Source of the DNA: Labrys okinawensis
GTDB lineage: Bacteria > Pseudomonadota > Alphaproteobacteria > Rhizobiales > Labraceae
Assembly: GCF_002982075.1 (NCBI RefSeq)
Contig: NZ_PUEJ01000003.1
Location: forward strand, 434,001-498,000
Reading direction: 5' to 3'
DNA length: 64,000 nucleotides
Each line of letters begins with the position of its first letter. Position 1 is the first letter of the stretch. The notes under the pieces were generated by a model that saw only the letters and a list, made by a program, of their open reading frames with translations, had not been told where the DNA came from and did not search any database. The position numbers and the translations under genes were made by a program. Of this stretch, positions 54,395 through 63,337 are shown piece by piece.

Positions 54395-55069
54395 ATGCGA
54401 CTTCTCGTGGTCGAGGACGATCAGGATCTCAACCGCCAACTCGTCAAGGCGCTTGAGGAGGCCGGCTACGCCGTTGACCGGGCTTTCGACGGTGAGGAAG
54501 GCCACTTTCTCGGCGATACCGAGCCCTATGATGCCGTGGTGCTCGATGTGGGCCTGCCCAAGCTTGACGGTATCACCGTTCTCGATCGCTGGCGCCGTTC
54601 CGGCAAGGTGATGCCGGTGCTGATCCTCACCGCCCGGGACCGCTGGTCCGACAAGGTGATGGGCTTCGATTCGGGCGCGGACGACTACGTGGCCAAGCCC
54701 TTCCACATGGAGGAAGTGCTGGCCCGCCTGCGCGCTCTGATCCGTCGCACCACCGGCCATGCCACCAACGAACTCGTCTGCGGCCCCGTTCGCCTCGACG
54801 CCCGTGCCGGCCGCGTGGTGGTCGATGGCAATCCGATCAAGCTCACCTCGCATGAATATCGGCTGCTGGCCTATCTGATGCACTATACCGGACGCGTCGT
54901 GTCGCGCACCGAACTGGTCGAACATCTCTACGACCAGGATTTCGATCGTGATTCAAACACGATCGAGGTGTTCGTCGGTCGCCTGCGCAAGAAATTGGGT
55001 GTGGACGTGATCCAGACCGTGCGCGGCATGGGCTATATCCTCACGCCGCCGGACTCCATGCGCGTATGA
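54395..55069 (+). CDS. feuP: OmpR-family response regulator FeuP
   Basis: 224 aa. The receiver has the acidic pair VVEDDQD, acceptor Asp51 in VVLDVGLPKLDG and Lys in VAKPF. The C-terminal winged helix (LTSHEYRLLAYLMHYTGRVV, DRDSNTIEVFVGRLRKKLGV) binds DNA. The sequence is very like rhizobial FeuP, which with FeuQ controls cyclic beta-glucan export (ndvA) in Sinorhizobium. feuQ overlaps its stop by four bases. Confidence 0.9.
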   Translation: MRLLVVEDDQDLNRQLVKALEEAGYAVDRAFDGEEGHFLGDTEPYDAVVLDVGLPKLDGITVLDRWRRSGKVMPVLILTARDRWSDKVMGFDSGADDYVAKPFHMEEVLARLRALIRRTTGHATNELVCGPVRLDARAGRVVVDGNPIKLTSHEYRLLAYLMHYTGRVVSRTELVEHLYDQDFDRDSNTIEVFVGRLRKKLGVDVIQTVRGMGYILTPPDSMRV

Positions 55070-56490
55070 CCACGCGTTCGCTGGCCTTCCGCCTCTTCGT
55101 CGCCGCCGCGGCCTGGGTGGTGGTGGTGCTGGTGGTGGCGGGCGTGGTGCTTTCGTCCGTCTACCAGCATGCGACCGAACGCTCCTTCGACGAACGCCTC
55201 CACGTCTATCTCAAGACCCTGGTGGCCGATATCGCCGGCGCGGATGTGGGGGATCGCACGGCGCCCGGCGCCATGGGCGAGCCGCGGTTCGAGCTGCCGC
55301 TGTCAGGCTGGTACTGGCAGATCAGTCGCCTCGACAAGCCGGCGTCCAACGGGTCCAAATCCCTGTTCGAGGCCACCCTGCCGAGCCTCGAAGACCAGAG
55401 CACGCCCGGCGAGCCCAGCGGCGTACGCGAGGGCTATATCAAGGGCCCGGACGATCGCCGGCTGCGTGCGGTCGAGCGCCTGATCGATCTCGGGGAGGAC
55501 GGGCGCTACAGGGTGACCCTGGCGGGCCCCGCCGACGAGATCGACAGTGCTATTTCCGACTTTCAATATTCGCTGCTGTGGACCTTTACCGCTCTTGGCG
55601 TCGGGCTGCTCGCCGCCATCCTGCTGCAGGTGCGCTTCGGCCTCAGGCCGCTTTCGCGCATCAGCGGCGCGCTGGCCCGCATGCGTACCGGCGAGGCAGC
55701 CAAGCTGCCGCCCGACCTGCCGGACGAGATCGTGCCTCTCGCGCGCGAGCTGGATGCGCTGGTCGATGCCAACAGGGAGGTGGTCGAGCGCGCCCGCACC
55801 CATGTCGGCAACCTCGCCCATGCCCTGAAGACGCCGCTGTCGGTCATCGCCAACGAGGCGGGCACGGCGCCGGCGAACCCCTTGGCCGAACAGGTGAGCC
55901 GGCAGGTCGCCGTGATGCGCAAGCAGATCGATCATCACCTCCAGCGTGCGCGCATCGCCGCCGCCGTCAGCGTGGTCGGAACGGTGACCGAGATCGTGCC
56001 GGTGATCGAAGGACTGGTGCGGGCCATGGAGAAGATCCATGCCGCCAAGCGCCTGAAGATCAAGGTGCAGCTCGATCCCGCGCTACGCTTTCGCGGTGAA
56101 AAGCAGGATATCGAGGAGATGACGGGTAATCTCATCGACAATGCCTGCAAATGGGCGATCGGCGAGGTGATGATCAAGGCCGAAGTGTTTCATCTCGACG
56201 GCGTCCTGTTCGCCCGCATCATCATCGACGATGACGGCCCGGGCCTGTCACCCGAGAAGCGTGCCGAGGCGGTGCAGCGTGGCAAGCGGCTCGACGAAAC
56301 CAAGCCCGGCACCGGCCTCGGCCTTGCCATCGTACAGGATCTCGTCTCGCTCTATGGCGGTCGCTTCAGTCTCGACGAGGCGCCGATCGGCGGTCTGCGG
56401 GCCATTCTCGATATTCCCGCTCTGCAGGGGGCCACGCCTTCCTCGCGTGCCCGGCCCCCCTCGCGGAGCGGAGAAGGGGCGACGGTATAG
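55066..56490 (+). CDS. feuQ: Sensor histidine kinase FeuQ
   Basis: 474 aa. Two helices (residues ~10-30 and ~165-187) flank a periplasmic sensor domain. The HAMP linker leads to the phosphoacceptor motif VGNLAHALKTPLSVIANEAG (His), then ATPase motifs NLIDNACKWA, DDGPGL and GTGLGLAIVQDLVSLYGG. It phosphorylates FeuP. The last ~17 residues (PSSRARPPSRSGEGATV) are encoded by a C-rich palindromic tract and may be a recent extension. Confidence 0.9.
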   Translation: MTTRSLAFRLFVAAAAWVVVVLVVAGVVLSSVYQHATERSFDERLHVYLKTLVADIAGADVGDRTAPGAMGEPRFELPLSGWYWQISRLDKPASNGSKSLFEATLPSLEDQSTPGEPSGVREGYIKGPDDRRLRAVERLIDLGEDGRYRVTLAGPADEIDSAISDFQYSLLWTFTALGVGLLAAILLQVRFGLRPLSRISGALARMRTGEAAKLPPDLPDEIVPLARELDALVDANREVVERARTHVGNLAHALKTPLSVIANEAGTAPANPLAEQVSRQVAVMRKQIDHHLQRARIAAAVSVVGTVTEIVPVIEGLVRAMEKIHAAKRLKIKVQLDPALRFRGEKQDIEEMTGNLIDNACKWAIGEVMIKAEVFHLDGVLFARIIIDDDGPGLSPEKRAEAVQRGKRLDETKPGTGLGLAIVQDLVSLYGGRFSLDEAPIGGLRAILDIPALQGATPSSRARPPSRSGEGATV

Positions 56491-56492
56491 AC

Positions 56493-56514
56493 GCCCGGCG
56501 ATTCAAAGCCGGGC
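56493..56514 (+). terminator. Hairpin after feuQ
   Basis: GCCCGGC (56493-56499) and GCCGGGC (56508-56514) pair perfectly with an eight-base loop, three bases after the feuQ stop. No T tract. It probably closes the PepSY-feuPQ transcript. Confidence 0.6.
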
Positions 56515-56624
56515 ATCGAGGCGGGATCACTTTCTCGTAACGCGTGGAACAGCAGTGCCTTGCGACACCGTGAGACGGTTGGCGCGCGGCATTTTTGCGT
56601 GTAAGGCTGCCCGCGGCACCCGCT

Positions 56625-56748
56625 CAAAGCGTTTTGCGATTTGACGGGAGCATCTAGAATCGCAAAGACGCTCAGGCCAATCGGTTGGATCGGCCTGAAA
56701 CAGGGAGTTGGAGCAAACAGGCGTTCGTTCATGAATGCTTCTTGCTTT
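56625..56748 (+). repeat. Dispersed ~100 bp hairpin repeat, copy E
   Basis: CAAAGCGTTTTGCGATTTGA, AGAATCGCAAAGACGCTCAG and AGTTGGAGCAAACAGGCG are present in order. Compared with copy C there is an extra ~25 bases in the middle that are themselves palindromic (AGGCCAATCGG...GATCGGCCT). It lies directly before the lipoprotein start. Confidence 0.85.
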
Positions 56749-56762
56749 GGGTCAGGGGTCCT

Positions 56763-57161
56763 ATGACAAAATCGATCGTCAAGCTGTTCGGCCTGGCTGT
56801 GGTGGCGTTGCCGCTGGCAGGATGCGGACTTACCGGCTCGACCACCCAGCCGACTGTTGCTGCCGCGCCGCCCACGCCGGCCACCAGCAATTCGCCGATC
56901 CTCGACGGCCTCGATCCGGCCGATCGTGCCCGGGCCGAGCAGGCTCGCCGCACGGCCCTGGACGGCAAGGCCAAGGTCAGCGTCGATTGGAAGAGCGACA
57001 GCAACGCCACCACTCACGGCAGCGTCGTCGCCGGCCCGCTGCAGAACCAGGGCGCGGCCCCGTGCCGGCAATATTCCCAGACCGTCTACAAGGACGGCGT
57101 GCCGGCCGTCGCCCGTTCGACGGCGTGCCGGCAGCCCGATGGCGTTTGGGTCAACAGCTGA
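56763..57161 (+). CDS. Outer-membrane-type lipoprotein with surface-antigen-like domain
   Basis: 132 aa from ATG 56763. The signal peptide ends in the lipobox LPLAGC (Cys20), so it is lipidated. After a Pro/Thr-rich linker, a 17-kDa-antigen-like domain ends in ACRQPDGVWVN, with Cys residues in CRQYSQTVYKDG and TACRQP. Such proteins are usually outer-membrane lipoproteins of unknown function. Repeat copies E and F flank it on both sides, the second touching its stop codon. Confidence 0.82.
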   Translation: MTKSIVKLFGLAVVALPLAGCGLTGSTTQPTVAAAPPTPATSNSPILDGLDPADRARAEQARRTALDGKAKVSVDWKSDSNATTHGSVVAGPLQNQGAAPCRQYSQTVYKDGVPAVARSTACRQPDGVWVNS

Positions 57162-57262
57162 GGCGTTTTGCGGCGGGGTGCGACGGCCAGAAATCGCGGT
57201 GACACGTCGAGACGACAAACCGGAGCAAAGAGGTGTTCGGTCATGAACCCACCGTGCTCCGG
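57161..57262 (+). repeat. Dispersed ~100 bp hairpin repeat, copy F (diverged)
   Basis: AGGCGTTTTGCGG, AAATCGCGGTGACACGTCGA, ACCGGAGCAAAGAGGTGTTC and CCGTGCTCC follow the family order with more mismatches. The first base is the last base of the lipoprotein stop codon. Confidence 0.7.
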
Positions 57263-57370
57263 CGGGATTTGGGCGGACAGGGGCGCTGTCCGCGACAAAT
57301 CGGTGACAATGCGTCGCTGCGCGCCTGAAACGCCCAAATTAGGCCTTATGGCCAGCGCAAGAGACCTCGA

Positions 57371-58498
57371 ATGCTCCTTTGGATAGCCCTGGCCGCCATG
57401 ACCGGCCTCGCAGCACTGGCATTGCTGTGGCCGCTGGCGCAGCGCGGCAGCGCCGCGACGCCGCAGGCATCCGATGTCGCCATCTACAAGGACCAACTGG
57501 CCGAGATCGATCGCGATCTGGAGCGCGGGCTGATCGCCAGGAGCGAGGCACAGGCCGCCCGCATCGAGGTCTCCCGCCGCCTCATCGAGGCCGATGAGGG
57601 AGAGAAGGCGGAGAAGGGCCGGCAACCGGCCGGGCAGGCCTCCATCGGGCGGCGCAGGCTTGCCGCGGCTATCGTCCTGGTCGCAGTTCCCCTGCTCAGC
57701 CTCGGGCTCTATGCCTATCTCGGCTCGCCCTCGAGCCCCGACCAGCCTCTGGCGGCCCGCCTGGACGGCAATATCGAGAACGCCTCCCTCGATGAATTGG
57801 TGGCTCGGGTGGAAGCCAAGCTGGCGGAGAATCCGGAAGATGGCCGCGGCTGGGACTTGATGGCCCAGATCTATCTGCGCCAGCAGCGTTTCGAGGATGC
57901 CAAGCAGGCCTATGCCAATGCGCTGCGGCTGCTGGGATCGACTGCCGAGCGCGAAGCCAATTTCGGCGTCGCCATCGTCGCCGCCGCCGACCGCATGGTG
58001 ACGGCGGACGCCAAGGCCGCCTTCCAGCGGGCCCTCAAGCTCGATCCCAAGGAATTCCGCTCGGCCTATTTCCTCGGCCTCGCCAAGGAGCAGGACGGCG
58101 ACAAGAAGGGCGCGGTCGAGGCCTGGCAGGCCCTGATCCCCGATAATCCGAATGCCGCGGACTTTCTGAGGCAGGAAATCGCCAGGGTCGGCGGGCAGCC
58201 GCAGGCAGCCCCCGATATGGCTGCGCGCGGCCCTTCGCAGGATGATGTCAAGGCCGCCCAGGCGATGACGCCGGAGGAGCGCGGCAAAATGATCCAGGGC
58301 ATGGTGTCCGGGCTGTCCGAGCGGTTAAAATCACAAGGGGGCAGCCCCGAGGAATGGATGAAGCTGATCAAGGCCTATAGCGTGCTCGGACAGGCGGACA
58401 ATGCCCGTACTGCCCTTGCCGATGCCCGCAAGGCCCTGGCCAATTCGCCCGACGCCATCAGGCAGATGGACGAGCTTTCGAAGGCACTGGGTTTATGA
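57371..58498 (+). CDS. ccmI: Cytochrome c biogenesis protein CcmI (CycH)
   Basis: 375 aa. Two membrane helices (residues ~1-22 and ~97-115) flank a cytoplasmic loop (VAIYKDQLAEIDRDLERGLI) and a periplasmic TPR domain (PEDGRGWDLMAQIYLRQQRF, RALKLDPKEFRSAYFLGLAK). It delivers apocytochrome c to the heme ligation complex CcmFH. First gene of ccmIEFH, each overlapping or nearly touching the next. Confidence 0.92.
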   Translation: MLLWIALAAMTGLAALALLWPLAQRGSAATPQASDVAIYKDQLAEIDRDLERGLIARSEAQAARIEVSRRLIEADEGEKAEKGRQPAGQASIGRRRLAAAIVLVAVPLLSLGLYAYLGSPSSPDQPLAARLDGNIENASLDELVARVEAKLAENPEDGRGWDLMAQIYLRQQRFEDAKQAYANALRLLGSTAEREANFGVAIVAAADRMVTADAKAAFQRALKLDPKEFRSAYFLGLAKEQDGDKKGAVEAWQALIPDNPNAADFLRQEIARVGGQPQAAPDMAARGPSQDDVKAAQAMTPEERGKMIQGMVSGLSERLKSQGGSPEEWMKLIKAYSVLGQADNARTALADARKALANSPDAIRQMDELSKALGL

Positions 58499-58950
58499 CG
58501 CGCAAGGGCAGACGTCTGGCGATGATCGGCGCGGCCGGTATGGTCCTCGCGGTTGCGGTGGGCCTGGTGCTGTTCAGCCTGGGCGGCACCATGTCTTATT
58601 TCGCCGGCCCGAGCGACATCGTCGGCAAGCAGACCACGCCGGGCCAGCGCTGGCGGCTGGGCGGGCTGGTGGAGCAGGGCTCCCTGCAGCGTGGCAGCGC
58701 GTCCGAGATCTCCTTTACGGTGACCGACACCAACAAGTCGATCAAGGTCGTCTATTCGGGTATCGTGCCCGATCTCTTCCGCGAGGGGCAGGGCGTGGTG
58801 GCCGAGGGCGTGGTCGACAGCGCAGGCGTCTTCCAGGCCGATACGCTGCTGGCCAAGCATGACGAGAAATACATGCCCAAGGAAGTGGCGGACGCGCTGA
58901 AGGCGCAAGGCCATTGGGAAGAGGGCGGCGCCTACGGGAAGAAGCCATGA
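58495..58950 (+). CDS. ccmE: Heme chaperone CcmE (CycJ)
   Basis: 151 aa. One N-terminal membrane anchor (MIGAAGMVLAVAVGLVLFSL) and a beta-barrel domain. LLAKHDEKYMPKEV holds the His that binds heme covalently and the conserved nearby Tyr. It carries heme in the periplasm to CcmF. ATG 58495 overlaps the ccmI stop. Confidence 0.93.
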   Translation: MTRKGRRLAMIGAAGMVLAVAVGLVLFSLGGTMSYFAGPSDIVGKQTTPGQRWRLGGLVEQGSLQRGSASEISFTVTDTNKSIKVVYSGIVPDLFREGQGVVAEGVVDSAGVFQADTLLAKHDEKYMPKEVADALKAQGHWEEGGAYGKKP

Positions 58951-60932
58951 TCGTCGAAGCCGGCCATTACGCACTCGTCCTCGCGCTGACGCTCGCCGTG
59001 ATTCAGTCGGTGATTCCGCTGTGGGGCGCCCGCGCGGGCGATCTCGGCCTGATGCGCATCGGCACCAGTTCGGCCCTGTTCCAGCTTCTCTTCGTCGCCG
59101 TGGCGTTCGGCGTGTTGACCCATGCCTATATCAGCTCGGATTTCTCGCTCGCCAACGTGTTCGAGAATTCCCATTCGGCCAAGCCGCTGCTCTACAAGAT
59201 CACCGGCGTGTGGGGAAACCATGAGGGCTCAATGCTGCTCTGGGTCCTCATCCTCGCCTTTTTCGGCGCATTGGTGGCGGCTTTCGGTCGAAACCTGCCG
59301 CCGACCATGAAGGCCACCGTGCTGGCGGTGCAGGCCTGGATCAGCACGGCCTTCCTGCTCTTCATCCTGCTGACCTCCAATCCCTTCAACCGCTTGGCGC
59401 CGGCGCCGATGCAGGGGCAGGATCTCAACCCGATCCTGCAGGATATCGGCCTCGCCATCCATCCGCCGCTGCTTTATCTCGGCTATGTCGGCTTCTCCAT
59501 CGCCTTTGCCTTCGCCGCCGCGGCGCTGATCGAGGGGCGCATCGATGCCGCGTGGGCACGCTGGGTACGGCCCTGGATCCTGCTGGCCTGGATCTTCCTG
59601 ACGCTGGGCATCGCCATGGGTTCCTACTGGGCCTATTACGAGCTGGGCTGGGGCGGCTGGTGGTTCTGGGATCCGGTCGAGAACGCCTCGCTGATGCCCT
59701 GGCTCGCCGGCACGGCCCTTCTCCACTCAGCCCTGGTGATGGAAAAGCGCAACGCCCTTAAGGTGTGGACGATCCTGCTGGCCATCCTCACCTTCTCGCT
59801 CTCCCTGCTCGGGACCTTCCTGGTGCGTTCGGGCGTGCTCACCTCCGTGCATGCTTTCGCCACCGATCCCCGGCGCGGCGTGTTCATGCTGGCGATCCTG
59901 GTGCTGTTCATCGGCGGCGGTCTCAGCCTGTTCGCCTGGCGGGCTTCCGCCTTGAAGCAGGGCGGCATCTTCGCGCCGATCTCGCGCGAGGGCGCGCTGA
60001 TCCTCAACAATCTCCTGCTGACGGTGAGCTGCTTTGCCGTGTTCATCGGCACGCTCTACCCGCTGGCCCTGGAGGCACTGACGGGCGGCAAGGTGTCGGT
60101 CGGTCCGCCCTTCTTCGATCTCACCTTCGGGCCGCTGATGCTGGCGGTGCTGGTGGTGATGCCGTTCGGGCCGTTCCTGGCCTGGAAGCGCGGTGACCTG
60201 GCGGGCGCCATGCAGCGCCTGGGCGCTGCGATCGGCCTCGCCATCCTAGCCGCGCTGGTGACGTTGTGGCTCAAGCAGGGCGGGCCGGTGCTGGCGCCGA
60301 TCGGTGCGGGCCTCGCCTTCTTCATCATGGCGGGGGCGGTGGTCGAGATCGCCGGGCGCATCAAGCTGTTCCGCGAGCCGCTGGGATCCAGCCTGCGCCG
60401 GGCGAAGGGCCTGCCGCGTTCGGCCTTTGGCACGGCCTTCGCCCATTTCGGCGTCGGCGTGACGTTGATGGGCATCGTCGCCGCCTCGGCCTGGCAGTCG
60501 GAAACCATCGTCGCGATGAAGCCGGGCGACACCGCCACCTTCGGGCGCTTCCAGGCCACCTATGTCGGCGCGGTGCCCAAGCGCGGCTCGAACTACACGG
60601 CCACAGAGGCGAAATTCGTGATCCGTCGCGACGGTGTCGAGATCGGCCGGATTTCGTCCTCCAAGCGCTTCTACCCGGCGCGCCAGATGCCGGTGACGGA
60701 AACGGGTATCAGCACCCATGGTTTCGACCAGATCTATATCGGTCTCGGCGACAATCTGCCTGACGGCGCCATTGCGGCGCGGCTCTACGACAAGCCTCTG
60801 ATCACCTTGATCTGGCTCGGTTGCCTGATCATGGCGTTCGGCGGCCTGCTATCGCTGTCGGACCGCCGCTTGCGCGTCGGAGCACCCAAGCCGGCGCGCC
60901 GGCTTGGCCAGACCATGCAGCCGGCCGAGTAG
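58947..60932 (+). CDS. ccmF: Cytochrome c heme lyase subunit CcmF (CycK)
   Basis: 661 aa with about 14-15 helices, from ATG 58947 overlapping the ccmE stop. The tryptophan-rich WWD motif lies in YELGWGGWWFWDPVENASLM, with conserved His residues on either side (for instance TSVHAF and the earlier WGNHEGSMLLW). It ligates heme from CcmE to apocytochrome c with CcmH. Confidence 0.93.
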   Translation: MIVEAGHYALVLALTLAVIQSVIPLWGARAGDLGLMRIGTSSALFQLLFVAVAFGVLTHAYISSDFSLANVFENSHSAKPLLYKITGVWGNHEGSMLLWVLILAFFGALVAAFGRNLPPTMKATVLAVQAWISTAFLLFILLTSNPFNRLAPAPMQGQDLNPILQDIGLAIHPPLLYLGYVGFSIAFAFAAAALIEGRIDAAWARWVRPWILLAWIFLTLGIAMGSYWAYYELGWGGWWFWDPVENASLMPWLAGTALLHSALVMEKRNALKVWTILLAILTFSLSLLGTFLVRSGVLTSVHAFATDPRRGVFMLAILVLFIGGGLSLFAWRASALKQGGIFAPISREGALILNNLLLTVSCFAVFIGTLYPLALEALTGGKVSVGPPFFDLTFGPLMLAVLVVMPFGPFLAWKRGDLAGAMQRLGAAIGLAILAALVTLWLKQGGPVLAPIGAGLAFFIMAGAVVEIAGRIKLFREPLGSSLRRAKGLPRSAFGTAFAHFGVGVTLMGIVAASAWQSETIVAMKPGDTATFGRFQATYVGAVPKRGSNYTATEAKFVIRRDGVEIGRISSSKRFYPARQMPVTETGISTHGFDQIYIGLGDNLPDGAIAARLYDKPLITLIWLGCLIMAFGGLLSLSDRRLRVGAPKPARRLGQTMQPAE

Positions 60933-60935
60933 GCC

Positions 60936-61394
60936 ATGGTGAAACGCTTCCTCCTCGCCTGTCTTTTCGGCCTCATGGTGCTGCCGGCCCTGGCCGTGCA
61001 GCCGGACGAGGTTCTGCCCGACCCGGCCCTCGAGGCGCGTGCCCGCGCGCTGTCGGCACAGTTGCGCTGCATGGTCTGCCAGAATGAATCGATCGACGAT
61101 TCGAACGCCTCGCTCGCCAAGGATCTGCGCATCCTCGTGCGCGAGCGCCTGAAGGCCGGCGACAGTGACGCTGAGGTCAAGGACTTCCTGGTTGCCCGCT
61201 ATGGCGATTTCATCCTCTTGAAGCCACCTCTGGAATGGCGAACGCTCGCTCTGTGGTCGGGGCCACCGGCATTGTTGCTGCTGGGCGGTATCGCCATCTT
61301 CCTGTCGACGCGGCGTCGGCAGGCTGCCGCTCCCGCACCGCTCAGTTCGGATGAGCAGGCCAGGATCGACGATATTCTGGGGCGGGACGGCTGA
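60936..61394 (+). CDS. ccmH: Cytochrome c biogenesis thioreductase CcmH (CycL)
   Basis: 152 aa. A signal peptide ([18 protein letters not shown]), then [20 protein letters not shown] with the redox CxxC, and one C-terminal helix ([18 protein letters not shown]). It keeps apocytochrome c thiols reduced for heme attachment. Three bases separate it from ccmF. The tail after the anchor is short and cytoplasmic. Confidence 0.93.
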   Translation: MVKRFLLACLFGLMVLPALAVQPDEVLPDPALEARARALSAQLRCMVCQNESIDDSNASLAKDLRILVRERLKAGDSDAEVKDFLVARYGDFILLKPPLEWRTLALWSGPPALLLLGGIAIFLSTRRRQAAAPAPLSSDEQARIDDILGRDG

Positions 61395-61631
61395 GGCGTT
61401 TCGGATTCAGCGACGACAGCCGCTTGCCAAGGTATCGCCATGGCGTGGAACGAGCATCGAAACATGCTCCCATGCGGGAAAAGTGCGTCTTACTAAAGAG
61501 TAATCCGGCGGAAAAAGAGCCGTAATGTTGGTCAGGGCATTGTCACCGGCAACGGCGCTGAATGGGGGCGCTGAAGCAAAGGCGACCGGCCTTTCTCAAG
61601 GTAAGGCCGAGTCATTATGGAGCCTATCACG

Positions 61632-63152
61632 ATGAATTCATCCGATCATGACATCAAGCCGAAGGCCGGCATTCTCGCCCGGCGCCGCACGCGCCTGCTG
61701 GCCGCCGTGTTCGGCCTCGGCGTCGCCGGCGCGGTTGCCGGCAACTTCGTGGTCATGCCATCCGTCACGCCGGCTTTCGCGCAGACGCAGAGCCAGGTCG
61801 CCCAACCGGGCTTTGCTGATATCGTGCAGAAGGTGCGGCCTGCCGTCGTTTCCATCAAGGTCAAGACCGAAACCAATGCCAGCGTTTCGGACGACGACAA
61901 TGACGGGATGCCGGCCAATCCGTTCGAGTTCTTCTTCAATGGCCCTGGCGGCGGCAACATGCAGCCCGGCCGGCCTCGCAAGCAGTTCGGCATGGCGCTG
62001 GGCTCGGGCTTCTTCATCTCGGCTGACGGGTATGTCGTGACCAACAATCACGTCGTTGACCACGCCAAGGAAGTCGATGTCGTCACCGATGGCGGCAAGA
62101 CCTATACGGCGAAGGTGATCGGCGTCGACCCGAAGACGGATCTGGCCCTGCTCAAGGTCCAGGACGATGCCGGCAAATTCCCCTTTGTCGAACTCGAAAT
62201 GCAGAACGAGCCGCGCGTGGGTGATTGGGTCCTGGCGGTCGGCAATCCCTACGGCCTGGGCGGCACCGTGACCGCTGGCATCGTCTCGGCGCGTGGCCGC
62301 GATCTCAACAACTCGACCTATAACGACTTCCTGCAGATCGACGCTCCCGTCAATCGCGGCAATTCGGGCGGCCCGACCTTCGATCTCTCCGGCCGCGTGA
62401 TTGGCGTGAACACGGCGATCTACTCGCCCTCCGGCGGTTCGATCGGCATCGGCTTTGCCATTCCGGCCGAGACCGTCTCGCGGGTGGTCTCGCAGCTCAA
62501 GGCGGATGGCCAGGTGACGCGTGGCTATATCGGCGTGCAGATCCAGCCGGTCACCCAGGATATCGCCGACTCGATCGGCCTGAAGAAGGCTTCGGGCGCC
62601 CTGATCGCCGACGTCACCAGGAACGGTCCTGCCGCCAAGGCCGGCCTGCAGTCGGGTGATGCCATCACGGCCGTCAACGGCAAGGAAGTCAGCGACTCCC
62701 GTGAGCTTGCCCGTGCCATCGCCGATGTGAAGCCAGGCGAGACCGCCGACCTGACCGTCTGGCGGGACGGCAAGGAGCAGAGCATCAAGGTGGAGACCAG
62801 CAAGCTGCCGGGCGACAAGCAACTTGCCGATGCGCGTTCACAGGGCGATGACGACACGGGCGGCAAGAGCTCGCTTGCGAATCTGGGCGTTGAGCTCGCG
62901 CCGGCCGCCGCCGTTGCTGGCGCCGGCAAGGCCGGTGTGGTCGTGACCGATGTCGATCCGGGTAGCCCTGCGGCCGAATCGCTGCGTCCGGGCGACGTCA
63001 TCCTCGACATTGCCGGCAAGCCGGTCAGCAATGTGCGCGAGGTCCGGGAGATTCTCTCCAGTGCCAGAGCCGACTCCAAGCGTACCGTGCTGCTGCGCGT
63101 GAAGAACAATGACGGCCTGCACTTTGTCGCCCTGCCGATCGGCAAGGCCTGA
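61632..63152 (+). CDS. degP: Periplasmic serine endoprotease DegP/HtrA (Do family)
   Basis: 506 aa from ATG 61632, which has GGAG nine bases upstream; ATG 61617 would add five residues. The signal peptide region is TRLLAAVFGLGVAGAVAGNF to FAQ. The triad is TNNHVVDHA (His), PKTDLALLKV (Asp) and NRGNSGGPTFD (Ser). Two PDZ domains follow (~residues 290-375 and ~410-500). It degrades or refolds misfolded periplasmic proteins. It follows ccmH by ~237 bases of apparently gene-free DNA. Confidence 0.93.
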   Translation: MNSSDHDIKPKAGILARRRTRLLAAVFGLGVAGAVAGNFVVMPSVTPAFAQTQSQVAQPGFADIVQKVRPAVVSIKVKTETNASVSDDDNDGMPANPFEFFFNGPGGGNMQPGRPRKQFGMALGSGFFISADGYVVTNNHVVDHAKEVDVVTDGGKTYTAKVIGVDPKTDLALLKVQDDAGKFPFVELEMQNEPRVGDWVLAVGNPYGLGGTVTAGIVSARGRDLNNSTYNDFLQIDAPVNRGNSGGPTFDLSGRVIGVNTAIYSPSGGSIGIGFAIPAETVSRVVSQLKADGQVTRGYIGVQIQPVTQDIADSIGLKKASGALIADVTRNGPAAKAGLQSGDAITAVNGKEVSDSRELARAIADVKPGETADLTVWRDGKEQSIKVETSKLPGDKQLADARSQGDDDTGGKSSLANLGVELAPAAAVAGAGKAGVVVTDVDPGSPAAESLRPGDVILDIAGKPVSNVREVREILSSARADSKRTVLLRVKNNDGLHFVALPIGKA

Positions 63153-63337
63153 TCCGAGGTGAAGCACCGGTGCGGCTGCCCGTCACGGGCGGTCGCATCG
63201 GCCTTTTGGCTCGATCCTGGCCACTTCCGATCCTGTTCACTTCGGCCGGAGGGGATCGGGATTGGGGGTGCATTCTTGAAAACATCAGCGTGAATGCTGC
63301 GGGCGCGGATCATTGCGCCCTATGAGGTGACCTTGAA

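Noticed and set aside
61393..61470. Possible seventh copy of the ~100 bp repeat after ccmH
   Set aside because: Only GGCGTTT and scattered short matches agree; similarity is too weak to distinguish from chance.
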